Shown here one piece after another: positions 1-7,900 of a stretch of DNA of 64,000 nucleotides. Source of the DNA: Bacillota bacterium. GTDB taxonomy: Bacteria; Bacillota; Clostridia; Acetivibrionales; DSM-1351. The translations under genes were made by a program, and so were the position numbers. Within the stretch, counting starts at the first letter, position 1, and each line of letters starts with the position of its first letter. The notes beneath the pieces are model-generated. The model had not been told where the DNA came from and searched no databases. It saw nothing but the letters and a program-made list of their open reading frames with translations. The stretch spans positions 1 through 64,000 of the forward strand of contig JAEZIB010000029.1 in the NCBI GenBank assembly GCA_023416275.1. Direction: 5' to 3'.

Positions 1-2373
1 GAGCAGAATGGCATCAAGTCTTTGGTTGAAAGGTCTCGTTCTGGAAGAGGTGCTCATGTGTGGATATTCTTTAAAAGACCAATAGCTGCATCCTTAGCAA
101 GAAATTTTGGCTTTCTTTTACTGGATAAAGGATCCGCTTCTATTAATTTGAAATCTTTTCACTATTATGATCGAATGTATCCTTCTCAAGATGTTGCTAG
201 CCGTATTGGTAATTTAATTGCTCTTCCATTACAAGGACAAGCTCTTACAAGTGGAAACAGTGCTTTTGTGGATGAAAATTGGAATGCTTATCCTGATCAA
301 TGGAAGGTTTTACTAGAAGAAACAGAAAAACTATCTTTGGAAGATATCGAGAAGTATATGGCAAAATGGCAGGTAGAACTTGCCGAAGCCAGGGGAATGA
401 TTGCCGGTTCAGTAACCGGAAGCAGACCTAAGCCGTGGAAAAAGAAGGAAGGATTTGCGAAAGCAGATGTTGTAGGAAAAGTTCATTTGGTTCTGAGTAA
501 TGGTGTATATGTTGATACACTTAATCTAATGCCACGTTTACAGAATCAGATTCGTAGTATGGCAGCTTTTGATAATCCTGAGTTTTATAAAAACAAGCGT
601 CTTGGCTATTCGAATTATTATAATTTTAGCGCTGTATATCTTGGTAAAGATATAGATGGGTATATAAGGATTCCTCGTGGACTGAGGGAGTCTGTAATTG
701 AAGAATGTGAGAAAGCTGGAATTGGTATAGATATTACGGATAAGAGAGAAAAGGGGCGTCCAATTAGAGTATCGTTCAACGGGGATTTAAAAACACAGCA
801 AGATCTTGCTGCACAGAAATTACTTTCTTATACGGATGGATTATTGAGTGCGGCTACTGCATTTGGTAAGACGGTAGTATGTAGCTACTTGATTTCGCAA
901 AGAAAAGTGAATACTTTAATTTTATTGCAGAGTAAAGATCTGCTAAACCAGTGGGTGGATGAACTAAATAAATTTCTGGATATAAAAGAAGAAGCGCCAG
1001 AATATGAGACAAAGACTGGACGAAAAAAGAAACGAGAAAGTGTCATTGGAATTTTACATGGAAGTAAAAATACTTTAACAGGAATTGTTGATGTAGCTAT
1101 GGTTGGTTCTATGTATAGTAAGGGTAAATTCAATGAATTAATCAATTCTTATGGAATGGTGATAATGGACGAATGTCATCATGCTGCATCAAATACATCT
1201 ATGGAGCTATTGCAGAAAGTTGATGCAAAATATGTATATGGTGTATCAGCTACCCCTAAAAGAGGCGATAACCTGGACAAAATATTATATATGATGCTTG
1301 GACAACTGCGCCATAAGTTCACTGCGCTTGAAAGAGCTGAAGAACAGGGCATTGGGCATTATTTTATTCCAAGGTATACAAGAGTGGTCGATACTGATGA
1401 AAGTAAAGGTGATATTAATCGTGCATATGGTTTGATTAGTTCTAGCAATGTCAGAAATGAAATGATTACTGGGGATGTAAGGGAATGTATCACAGAAGGA
1501 CATACACCAGTTATTCTTACAAAATATAAAGAGCATGCTAAACTTTTATATGACAAACTGCAAGGTAGCGCTGATCACATATTCATTTTATATGGAGACA
1601 ATACTGATAAAGAAAATGCTGAAATCAGAGTGTCTCTAAAAGCAGTTCCAAGGGATGAAAGCCTTATTCTGGTAGCAACAGGACAGAAAATTGGAGAAGG
1701 CTTTGATTTCCCGAGACTTGACGTACTGATGTTAGCTTCACCGATTTCTTTTGAAGGACGTTTGGAACAATATGTTGGACGATTGAATCGAGATTATGAA
1801 GGAAAAGAAGCAGTTTATGTCTATGATTATATAGATTCTCACATTAGATATTTTGATAATATGTATGCAAAGCGTTTACGAACCTACAGAAAGACTGGAT
1901 TTACATTATGGACTGGCGAGGAGGCTACAAAGCAAATAGCAAATGCAATATATGACTCCGGTAACTACGTTGAAGTATTTGAACAGGATATTGTTGAAGC
2001 TGAAAAGAAGATTGTAATTTCAAGTCCTGAAATTATCCTTGATAAGATTGAACGATTAATATTTCTTGTGAAGAGCACACAGGAAGCCGGTGCTCGCATT
2101 GTTGTAATTACAACAGAACCTGAAAATGTCTCCTATGGTAGCCCAGATGTTTGCAATGAATTAGTAGAACAACTGAAACTTGCAGGCATTATAGTGAAGT
2201 TAAAAGAAGAGGTAGAAGAACATTTTGCGGTAATTGATGATGAACTTGTATGGCACGGTGGTATGAATTTACTAGGAAAAGAAGATGCCTGGGACAATCT
2301 TATGCGTATCAAAAGCCATCAGGTCGCGGCAGAATTATTGGAGATAGCGTGGGGAGTAAATACAGGAGAATAG
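1..2373 (+). CDS. TOTE-type primase/DEAD-box helicase, 5' truncated by window
   Basis: The frame is open from base 1, so the gene starts upstream and a TTG at 22 is probably internal. The visible protein begins in a primase-polymerase-like region (GRGAHVWIFF, near the first residues), as in TOTE conflict-system proteins. It continues into a superfamily 2 helicase with ATAFGKT (Walker A), DECHH (Walker B), VSATPKR (motif III), GEGFDFPRLD and QYVGRLNR (motif VI). The last ~110 residues look like a phospholipase-D-type fold (HFAVIDDELVWHGGMN). The known role of this family is nucleic-acid-directed conflict/defence. Domain identities are confident for the helicase and moderate for the primase and PLD parts. 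Confidence 0.8.
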   Translation, partial: EQNGIKSLVERSRSGRGAHVWIFFKRPIAASLARNFGFLLLDKGSASINLKSFHYYDRMYPSQDVASRIGNLIALPLQGQALTSGNSAFVDENWNAYPDQWKVLLEETEKLSLEDIEKYMAKWQVELAEARGMIAGSVTGSRPKPWKKKEGFAKADVVGKVHLVLSNGVYVDTLNLMPRLQNQIRSMAAFDNPEFYKNKRLGYSNYYNFSAVYLGKDIDGYIRIPRGLRESVIEECEKAGIGIDITDKREKGRPIRVSFNGDLKTQQDLAAQKLLSYTDGLLSAATAFGKTVVCSYLISQRKVNTLILLQSKDLLNQWVDELNKFLDIKEEAPEYETKTGRKKKRESVIGILHGSKNTLTGIVDVAMVGSMYSKGKFNELINSYGMVIMDECHHAASNTSMELLQKVDAKYVYGVSATPKRGDNLDKILYMMLGQLRHKFTALERAEEQGIGHYFIPRYTRVVDTDESKGDINRAYGLISSSNVRNEMITGDVRECITEGHTPVILTKYKEHAKLLYDKLQGSADHIFILYGDNTDKENAEIRVSLKAVPRDESLILVATGQKIGEGFDFPRLDVLMLASPISFEGRLEQYVGRLNRDYEGKEAVYVYDYIDSHIRYFDNMYAKRLRTYRKTGFTLWTGEEATKQIANAIYDSGNYVEVFEQDIVEAEKKIVISSPEIILDKIERLIFLVKSTQEAGARIVVITTEPENVSYGSPDVCNELVEQLKLAGIIVKLKEEVEEHFAVIDDELVWHGGMNLLGKEDAWDNLMRIKSHQVAAELLEIAWGVNTGE

Positions 2374-2554
2374 AATAATGGATTTTTGGAATGCCAACAC
2401 TAAGAGAAAATAGAAATTATTTATCATAATGTATTAAGTATGGTCAATGTATGGATAAAGGAAATACAAGAAAAATGTAGATAAGTACAAAAACAAAAGT
2501 ATAATGATTTGTAAAGAGCACAGTTCATTATCAGAAAGATAAAGTAGGTATACC

Positions 2555-3424
2555 ATGAAAAATCAATACACTGGTGACATTGGAGACTATGGAAAATATG
2601 GCATGCTCCGATACCTTGAGAAAAATGGAATAACGATAGGAATCAACTGGTATTTGACAGAGAATGACGGTTCCAATAATGGGAAATTCATAGCATATCT
2701 TGATAACAACAAAGAACGATATCGTGATCCGCAACTGTTTGATTTACTAAAGAAGATAGTAATGAACGAAGATAAGTCAGTATTGATGATTGAGCATGCG
2801 GCGATATTTTCATCAGCATGCTTTTATCATGAACTTCTATCAAGAGAAAATCGTAATGAATGGCATGATAATGCGCTAAAAGCTTTGAAACTGCAAGAAC
2901 TTGTTTTTTGCGATCCTGATAATGGACCGATTGGCACAAAGTCTAAGGGAAGTAAAGATTCAGAGAAGTACATCTGCCCTTCGGAAATAGTGGACTATTA
3001 TAATAGAGGCCAGAATGTCCTTTATTATTGCCAGAGAGCTCGTCGTACCTGGGCGCAGTGGGATAAGACCAAGAATGAAATGATTGAATATCTGCCAGAT
3101 GCCAGGATATATATCCTTACATATCATAAGGGAACACAACGCTCTTACATTTTTTTAATACACCCAGAAGATGGACGCAGATATGCAGCCATACTTCAAA
3201 AATTTCTTTATACAAATTGGAACGGGGCTTTCACAGAAGAGTATCTTAATAAAAACAGCCCTTCTACCAAGAGTGTTGGCGGAAAGCTTGAGTTAGAAAT
3301 GGATTCCGGTATGATTGCAACTATAACTGCTCAAGAGGATGGATGGGTAACAATTAAGTTTTCAGACCAACCAGGGCGTAGCACAAGGACACGTATTGAT
3401 GATTTTCTTAGAAATTACAGGTAA
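2555..3424 (+). CDS. Conserved hypothetical protein with DPDNG motif
   Basis: A 289-residue soluble protein. It opens with MKNQYTGDIGDYGKYGMLRYL and later has FCDPDNG, SEKYICPSEI and NVLYYCQRARR. This motif set recurs in a widespread uncharacterised family that I remember from accessory and defence regions. No catalytic function is established and I assign none. The ATG at 2555 follows a weak AGTAGG site. It stands alone, 180 bases after the helicase gene and 236 before the ATPase gene, so co-transcription is uncertain. The last ~50 residues (GKLELEMDSGMIATITAQED) look like a small separate beta domain. Confidence 0.65.
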   Translation: MKNQYTGDIGDYGKYGMLRYLEKNGITIGINWYLTENDGSNNGKFIAYLDNNKERYRDPQLFDLLKKIVMNEDKSVLMIEHAAIFSSACFYHELLSRENRNEWHDNALKALKLQELVFCDPDNGPIGTKSKGSKDSEKYICPSEIVDYYNRGQNVLYYCQRARRTWAQWDKTKNEMIEYLPDARIYILTYHKGTQRSYIFLIHPEDGRRYAAILQKFLYTNWNGAFTEEYLNKNSPSTKSVGGKLELEMDSGMIATITAQEDGWVTIKFSDQPGRSTRTRIDDFLRNYR

Positions 3425-3660
3425 CTCATGCTGCAGGTAAGCTTCCCGCAAGGAGGTACCATAGGAGTACCACATCATTTTTGTGTTAGCAGGGTGGATA
3501 GAAGAATAAAAATCGCACAGCCGATTTGCAATGTCGTGAGTAGAAAGCTTTAATAGTAAAATTATTTGCTGATTAAAATGTAAAAACTTATTTCTCAAAA
3601 ATAAAAAAATATTGATTTTGGGAAGTATAATGATATGATAAGTGTAAAGGTGGTGATACA

Positions 3661-4857
3661 ATGCAGTTAATTGATAGAGAAACTTACTTAAATAGGTTAA
3701 TAAGCTTAAAAGGTACGCCAGATATAAAAGTTATCACGGGCGTAAGACGTTCGGGAAAATCAAAACTATTGGAAGAATATATTGGGTGGATTGAAGAGAA
3801 TGAGCCAGAGTCTAATATTATCTCTATAGATCTTACTCATTTGAAGTTTGAAGAGCTTAAAGAATATCATGCATTAAATGATTACATTGAAGATAGATAT
3901 GATAGGAAAAAAGAAAACTATATATTCATTGATGAAGTTCAAGTGTGTGAGCAGTTTGAGCTGACTATAAACAGCCTACATTCTACTGGGAAATATGATA
4001 TTTATGTTACAGGCTCCAATGCATTCTTACTAAGCAGTGATTTAGCAACATTATTTACAGGTCGTACTTACGAAATAGAAGTATTTCCATTTTCTTTCTC
4101 TGAATACCTGCGATATTACAAAATGCCAGATATTCAAACAGCATTTGATCGATACATGAAAGAAGGAGGAATGTCAGGGTCGTATTTATATAAAGAGCAG
4201 GAAGAGAAGTATAAGTATCTTGCAGATATATTTGATACTCTGATTTTACGGGATATTAGGCAAAAGTATAAAATTAGAAATATTGTTCTAATGGATAAGA
4301 TTGCTGAATTTATGATGGATAATATTTCAAATCTAACATCATCAAGAAAAATAGCAGACACCCTTACGAAAAATGCTGACAATATTAATCATAAGACAGT
4401 CGGTTCATATCTTGATTATCTATGCAATGCGTTTGCATTTTACAAGGTTAGAAGATATGATATCCGTGGTAAAAAATATCTGACATCTAATGAGAAATAC
4501 TATCTCAGTGATCATGCATTTAGATATGCTAAGTTGGGGACCAGAAACCTTGATTATGGAAGAGTGATGGAAAATATAGTTGCACTTGAATTAATGAGAA
4601 GAGGCTATGAAATATATGTAGGTGTGTTATATAAAAAGGAAATTGACTTTGTTGCAGTCAAGCAAAATGAAAAGATTTATATTCAGGTATCTGATGATAT
4701 TTCTAGAGATGAGACTTTTTCAAGAGAAGTTGAATCGTTACTAAAAATAAAAGATGCATATCCTAAGCTGTTAATTGCGAGAACAAGACATGAACAGTAT
4801 CAGTATGAGGGAATACAGGTTGTAGATATAGCTGAATGGTTAAATAAACTAAAATAA
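3661..4857 (+). CDS. AAA-family ATPase with C-terminal DUF4143
   Basis: A 398-residue cytosolic ATPase of the AAA_14/DUF4143 type. GVRRSGKSKLL (near residue 27) is the P-loop, YIFIDEVQ (near 90) is Walker B and VTGSNAFLL is a sensor-like strand. The C-terminal half has the DUF4143 pattern and a restriction-endonuclease-like end (KKEIDFVAVKQNEKIYIQVS), where the D/K residues resemble a PD-(D/E)xK core. The ATG at 3661 follows AAAGGTGGTG. These ATPases are common single genes in clostridia and their cellular role is not settled. It lies between the TOTE-like gene and the left boundary of the accessory island. Confidence 0.85.
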   Translation: MQLIDRETYLNRLISLKGTPDIKVITGVRRSGKSKLLEEYIGWIEENEPESNIISIDLTHLKFEELKEYHALNDYIEDRYDRKKENYIFIDEVQVCEQFELTINSLHSTGKYDIYVTGSNAFLLSSDLATLFTGRTYEIEVFPFSFSEYLRYYKMPDIQTAFDRYMKEGGMSGSYLYKEQEEKYKYLADIFDTLILRDIRQKYKIRNIVLMDKIAEFMMDNISNLTSSRKIADTLTKNADNINHKTVGSYLDYLCNAFAFYKVRRYDIRGKKYLTSNEKYYLSDHAFRYAKLGTRNLDYGRVMENIVALELMRRGYEIYVGVLYKKEIDFVAVKQNEKIYIQVSDDISRDETFSREVESLLKIKDAYPKLLIARTRHEQYQYEGIQVVDIAEWLNKLK

Positions 4858-4943
4858 TTGCAGAGTATATTTGTTTTAGAGAAAAATACCCCTCCGCCAA
4901 GGAATCAATAGGCCTCCACGACATCTTTTTTGTCTACTCAAGG

Positions 4944-4987
4944 CACGTAGAAGCGACAATTCTGATGACAAGATGTGGTTCGGAGGA
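4944..4987 (+). repeat. Left copy of recombinase 3'-end direct repeat (island boundary candidate)
   Basis: This 44-base stretch matches 25010-25053 at 42 of 44 positions. In the right copy it encodes the last residues of the serine recombinase (RRSDNSDDKVWFRG, stop). In the left copy the same frame reads RRSDNSDDKMWFGG and stays open to 5191 with no recognisable protein. The intergenic stretch 4858-5195 holds only this repeat and its downstream relic frame. It could be an attachment-site-like scar or a leftover recombinase end from an earlier insertion. Confidence 0.7.
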
Positions 4988-5195
4988 GAAAAAGTAGAGT
5001 TTGACCACAAGATGTTGTGGTTTTGGCGCGATTTTGGGGTGGAAATTGAGCGAAAAAATGCTCTTTTTTGCCCCTTAAAAATAGGCAAAAATATAGATGA
5101 CATAGGGGAAAATGCTATTTCAAACGTTAAAATTGTAGAACAAATATCAGAAGGTATGGGAAAATTCATTTATCAGATTGGGTGGCGATGAATAG

Positions 5196-5651
5196 ATGAA
5201 AATAGAATCAAATGATAGAAAATCGTATTTAAATATTGAGTATGTTGACTGCGAAATTGAAAAATACCCAAGTGTATGTGTTGCGATAACAGTTCAAGAT
5301 GGGGATTTTAGAGGATATAATAAAGCTGTTTGGTTTGAGTTGGATTTACTCAAGAACTTTATTGACAATCTCAAGATATTAGAAAATAACCGAAAGGGTT
5401 CGGTTTCACTGAATAGCATGAGCCCTGAAGAATTTGAGATTACGATAGAGACATATGATTTAAGTGGACATATGATACTGAACTATAAGATTTCGAAATA
5501 CGCCTACCATATCCCTAAAACAAAAGTGGTATCTTTAACTGGAGGATTTGAATTGGATGTATCATTTTTTATGAGCATTATTTCTGATTTTGCTTATTTA
5601 GCAGATGAAAAAAATTATCCTCCTCCAAAGTATCCTTTTATTAAGGAATAA
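5196..5651 (+). CDS. Hypothetical protein, immunity-protein-like (WapI type)
   Basis: A 151-residue acidic soluble protein without signal peptide. The pattern VWFELDLLKNFIDNL, then GSVSLNSMSPEEFEITI, then a YDLSGHMILNYKIS strand, resembles the uncharacterised or WapI-type immunity proteins paired with polymorphic toxins. That is a resemblance of pattern, not a firm match. The ATG at 5196 follows GGTGG. It is the first of three consecutive small genes at the left edge of the island. No toxin gene is visible beside it. Confidence 0.55.
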   Translation: MKIESNDRKSYLNIEYVDCEIEKYPSVCVAITVQDGDFRGYNKAVWFELDLLKNFIDNLKILENNRKGSVSLNSMSPEEFEITIETYDLSGHMILNYKISKYAYHIPKTKVVSLTGGFELDVSFFMSIISDFAYLADEKNYPPPKYPFIKE

Positions 5652-5726
5652 AGTTTAGGTTAGTTCGGATTCTTTATAAAATGTACATTAGTTTTAAATT
5701 GCGTATTAATACTGGAGGTATGAAAT

Positions 5727-6086
5727 ATGGGTGTACCTGATGAAATTTCTTTATTATCACTATTTGAGTGTGAGCCTAAACTTTTAGATAGTAATGTTCC
5801 TTATTTCTACAATGAAGCAACATATGAGTTTAATAATTCTGCCAATGAAAGGTTTGTAGTAAGTATTTGCCCATCATATTCGGATATAAAAATACAGGTT
5901 TACTCTACTGATAATAACGAACTCCTTTCTTTGTTAAACTTTAAAGATGTAGGGCACATTGAGATACTCTCTGATAAAAGGGAAGAATCAAAGATTGAGA
6001 TTAATATTGAAGGCGGTTTAGTTAAGATTAATTTCAAACCAAGATTTAAAGTATTCCTTAGTCTTGCAAATAGTGAGTTATTATGA
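5727..6086 (+). CDS. Hypothetical protein, 119 aa
   Basis: A small acidic soluble protein rich in beta-strand-forming stretches (FVVSICPSYSDIKIQVYS, KIEINIEGGLVKINFKPRF). It has no signal peptide, membrane segment or recognised motif. GGAGG at 5713-5717 sits well before the ATG. It lies 75 bases after an immunity-like gene and 64 before another hypothetical gene. By company it may be an immunity or accessory protein, which is a guess. Confidence 0.5.
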   Translation: MGVPDEISLLSLFECEPKLLDSNVPYFYNEATYEFNNSANERFVVSICPSYSDIKIQVYSTDNNELLSLLNFKDVGHIEILSDKREESKIEINIEGGLVKINFKPRFKVFLSLANSELL

Positions 6087-6150
6087 TTAATGTATTCATT
6101 CGAAATTTTTATAAAATGCGAACTAAAATAATTAATTGAAGGTGGCCGCA

Positions 6151-6600
6151 ATGGATAATATGGATGTTCCGATATGTGGAACGCTAACAAGATTGGAACT
6201 ATTGAAAAAAGATTTCATTGAACAAATAGAAATTTGTATATCCGAGGAAGAAGTTAATTTGACAGTTGGCTGGTATTTAAAATGTGGTGTATCTATTGGG
6301 ATACCAAAGGAATGGTTGATAGATTCAATTCACGACAATATTGACCTATATAAAACAGTAGAATTATTAACCGAGATAGATATATTACATGGCAGGAAAC
6401 CGCCTTTATTTAGGAAAGGCGATATTGTTGAGGTAATTGTTAATGCTAAAAATACAACATATCATAAAGGGTTTATTTTTAAATTAAGTTATCATTTTGA
6501 TGAAAAGGAATGGATGTATTATATAATGGAAAACAATAAAAAAGTAAGTAAAAGATATTTCAAAAATGATTTAAGGTTAATTAAAAAAGCAAATCTTTAA
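6151..6600 (+). CDS. Hypothetical protein, 149 aa
   Basis: The ATG at 6151 is chosen over the in-frame TTG at 6136 because GAAGGTGG (6138-6145) overlaps the TTG and is correctly spaced for the ATG. The N-terminal two thirds is predicted helical (LTRLELLKKDFIEQIEICI). The C-terminal third (FRKGDIVEVIVNAKN, then EWMYYIMENNKK) looks like a small SH3-like barrel. I do not recognise the family. It is followed by a hairpin/terminator region, so it probably ends a three-gene unit. Confidence 0.5.
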   Translation: MDNMDVPICGTLTRLELLKKDFIEQIEICISEEEVNLTVGWYLKCGVSIGIPKEWLIDSIHDNIDLYKTVELLTEIDILHGRKPPLFRKGDIVEVIVNAKNTTYHKGFIFKLSYHFDEKEWMYYIMENNKKVSKRYFKNDLRLIKKANL

Positions 6601-6692
6601 AATAATAATTTGCTTGAGCAGTGAAAATTTATGTTCAGATTAAAATAATTCTAAATCTCAAACAATTTGTTGTGACAAAATCAATTTATATT

Positions 6693-6746
6693 AAACGGCT
6701 AAGTTTTTAGGTAAACTCAAACAACCTACAGACTTGCCGTTTTTTT
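6693..6746 (+). terminator. Rho-independent terminator or attenuator
   Basis: AAACGGCTAAGT (6693-6704) pairs with ACTTGCCGTTT (6733-6743), with one bulged base. The loop contains a further AGGT/ACCT pairing, and a run of seven T (6740-6746) ends the structure. It lies about 100 bases after the preceding gene and just before a 28-codon reading frame, so it may be either a terminator or part of a leader attenuator. Confidence 0.65.
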
Positions 6747-6779
6747 ATACTCAAAAACAGAAAGCGAGGTCAACAGATA

Positions 6780-6866
6780 ATGTCAAAATATTTTATGTAC
6801 GGTACAGGATACTTTTACATTTTAAAAATGGATGAAATTACAATTATCAAAGAGGTGTTAGGCTAA
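6780..6866 (+). CDS. Possible 28-aa leader or small ORF between two terminators
   Basis: ATG at 6780 preceded by AGCGAGG gives a 28-residue peptide beginning MSKYFMYGTGYFYILK and ending EVLG. It is flanked by the terminator hairpin at 6693-6746 and a second one at 6849-6887 that overlaps its stop. This arrangement is typical of leader peptides in mobile elements. It may be a relic, because no large gene follows it directly. Confidence 0.4.
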   Translation: MSKYFMYGTGYFYILKMDEITIIKEVLG

Positions 6867-6887
6867 AAATTGCTTAATGCCTCTTTT
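6849..6887 (+). terminator. Rho-independent terminator overlapping small ORF end
   Basis: AAAGAGGTGTTAGGC (6849-6863) pairs over 15 positions, using G-U wobbles, with GCTTAATGCCTCTTT (6872-6886). The loop is eight bases and a T-rich tail follows. Confidence 0.65.
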
Positions 6888-6895
6888 GCTTATTC

Positions 6896-6971
6896 TATGC
6901 GGGTTTGAGGAGGGGGTCGAAAACGACCCCCGAGGGTTGTTTTGGTAAAAAAATGAATTAATTTTGCGTAA
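6896..6971 (+). repeat. Mobile-element motif, left copy: GGGGGTCG hairpin plus TTTTGCGTA
   Basis: GGGGGTCG (6912-6919), AAAA, CGACCCCC (6924-6931) is a perfect hairpin. It is preceded by ATGCGGGTTTGAGG and followed about 30 bases later by ATTTTGCGTA. The same order occurs at 23718-23797, next to the truncated recombinase. These two blocks look like leftovers of the same type of conjugative or mobilisable element, and an oriT-like role is possible but unproven. Confidence 0.5.
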
Positions 6972-7041
6972 TAATATTATCCAATAATCTCGTGGCACGT
7001 AGATTTTCATTTTACTTATATTATTATGATACAATAAGCGT

Positions 7042-7070
7042 TTGACAAAATAAATTATTTATGTTAAAAT
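7042..7070 (+). promoter_or_regulatory. Sigma-A-type promoter
   Basis: TTGACA (7042-7047), a 17-base spacer and TAAAAT (7065-7070). It points toward the decayed precursor at 7296 and the intact precursor at 7565. A terminator at 7436-7458 lies between those two genes, so precursor A may also have its own promoter. Confidence 0.6.
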
Positions 7071-7295
7071 ATAACACAAAAGGAAATATAATGGGATTAT
7101 ATAGAGTTTTGTCACAGTAAGTAAAACTAAAATAGATAATAACAATTACTGTATTTACAATTTGTGTACTACTGTCGATTTAGATTCACAAAAAATAAGA
7201 CTTATTAGAAATATGGCAAATGATAAATGATTAATGATTTAAAAAGGGTTAAACATATATATTTTTTTGAGAATAAGTGATATGGAGGCGCTATC

Positions 7296-7432
7296 ATGGA
7301 TTAAGAGTTATAAGGATAATCAGCTAGGCATTGAGTCTTGATATAAAAGGACAATGTTATGGCAATAATTGTGGAAAAGCTGTATGTGTAGGTAGTAGCT
7401 CTTTCTCTATGTCTAGTCGCTGTATATATTAG
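7296..7432 (+). pseudogene. Decayed third RiPP precursor peptide gene
   Basis: A good ribosome site (ATGGAGG) precedes ATG at 7296, but the frame is broken at the third codon. Restoring one T gives MDLRVIRIIS, a TAG stop, then ALSLDIKGQCYGNNC and a short Cys/Ser-rich tail ending RCIY. This aligns with the intact precursors (MDLKITKITD...LDIKGQGCADDC) through the leader and the GQ-C...C block. The tail differs and carries two extra cysteines. It looks like a precursor paralogue inactivated by one frameshift and one nonsense change. A terminator follows directly. Confidence 0.65.
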
Positions 7433-7435
7433 AGG

Positions 7436-7458
7436 AGACAGAATTGTCTATTTTTTTT
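7436..7458 (+). terminator. Rho-independent terminator after decayed precursor
   Basis: AGACA, loop GAAT, TGTCT, then ATTTTTTTT. The stem is short but the T-run is strong. Confidence 0.6.
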
Positions 7459-7564
7459 GGTAAATTAATAATTTTTACCTACGCTCCTAGATTAACAATA
7501 GTATCTTATACAATTGTTGAGCTAAGAGTATAAATATTACCTTTAATTGGAGGTGTATGAGATT

Positions 7565-7729
7565 ATGGATTTAAAAATTACAAAGATAACTGACAAGGTT
7601 GAGGGATTGGATATAAAAGGTCAGGGATGCGCTGATGATTGTAAAGTTCCAGTGTATGCAAACAGTACATGGAGTAGTTGTGATTTCCAGGGATGGGCAT
7701 ATACATCCCAGTACACGAAATTGTGGTAA
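7565..7729 (+). CDS. RiPP precursor peptide A (radical-SAM modified), 54 aa
   Basis: The start is ATG 7565 with TTGGAGG at 7546-7552; an upstream in-frame start would sit on the ribosome site. Residues 1-20 are a charged leader (MDLKITKITDKVEGLDIKGQ). The core region has Cys22, Cys26 and Cys39 and aromatic residues, ending in Trp. The leader and Cys spacing (CX3CX12C) are shared with precursor B at 11667-11819, whose core sequence is otherwise different. That is the signature of a conserved leader and variable core. It sits directly upstream of two radical-SAM genes. The modified residues are unknown; thioether or aromatic cross-links are plausible. Confidence 0.8.
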   Translation: MDLKITKITDKVEGLDIKGQGCADDCKVPVYANSTWSSCDFQGWAYTSQYTKLW

Positions 7730-7758
7730 TTTATTAACAATATGATTTAACCCTTTTT

Positions 7759-7803
7759 AATAAATATTGAATATAAATGATTAATCTAAATTTAATATTT
7801 ATT
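7759..7803 (+). promoter_or_regulatory. AT-rich hairpin between precursor A and its maturase
   Basis: AATAAATATT (7759-7768) and AATATTTATT (7794-7803) are perfect inverted arms. The structure could protect the precursor mRNA 3' end or lower read-through into the maturase genes, as is common for RiPP precursors. Confidence 0.4.
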
Positions 7804-7900
7804 ATATTATGGTCTAAATGAAAAACAGTGTTTACCGATAATATTTTATAAGCCATCTAAATCAGTATAATTATGAAGACTTTTTTTGGAGGCGATATAG

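Noticed and set aside
4973..5191. 72-aa frame at the left recombinase repeat as a gene
   Set aside because: It is the continuation of a recombinase-end relic frame, with no ribosome site and no recognisable fold.
7087..7118. Nine-codon frame (MGLYRVLSQ) after the 7042 promoter
   Set aside because: Too short and without leader similarity to the precursors; probably chance.
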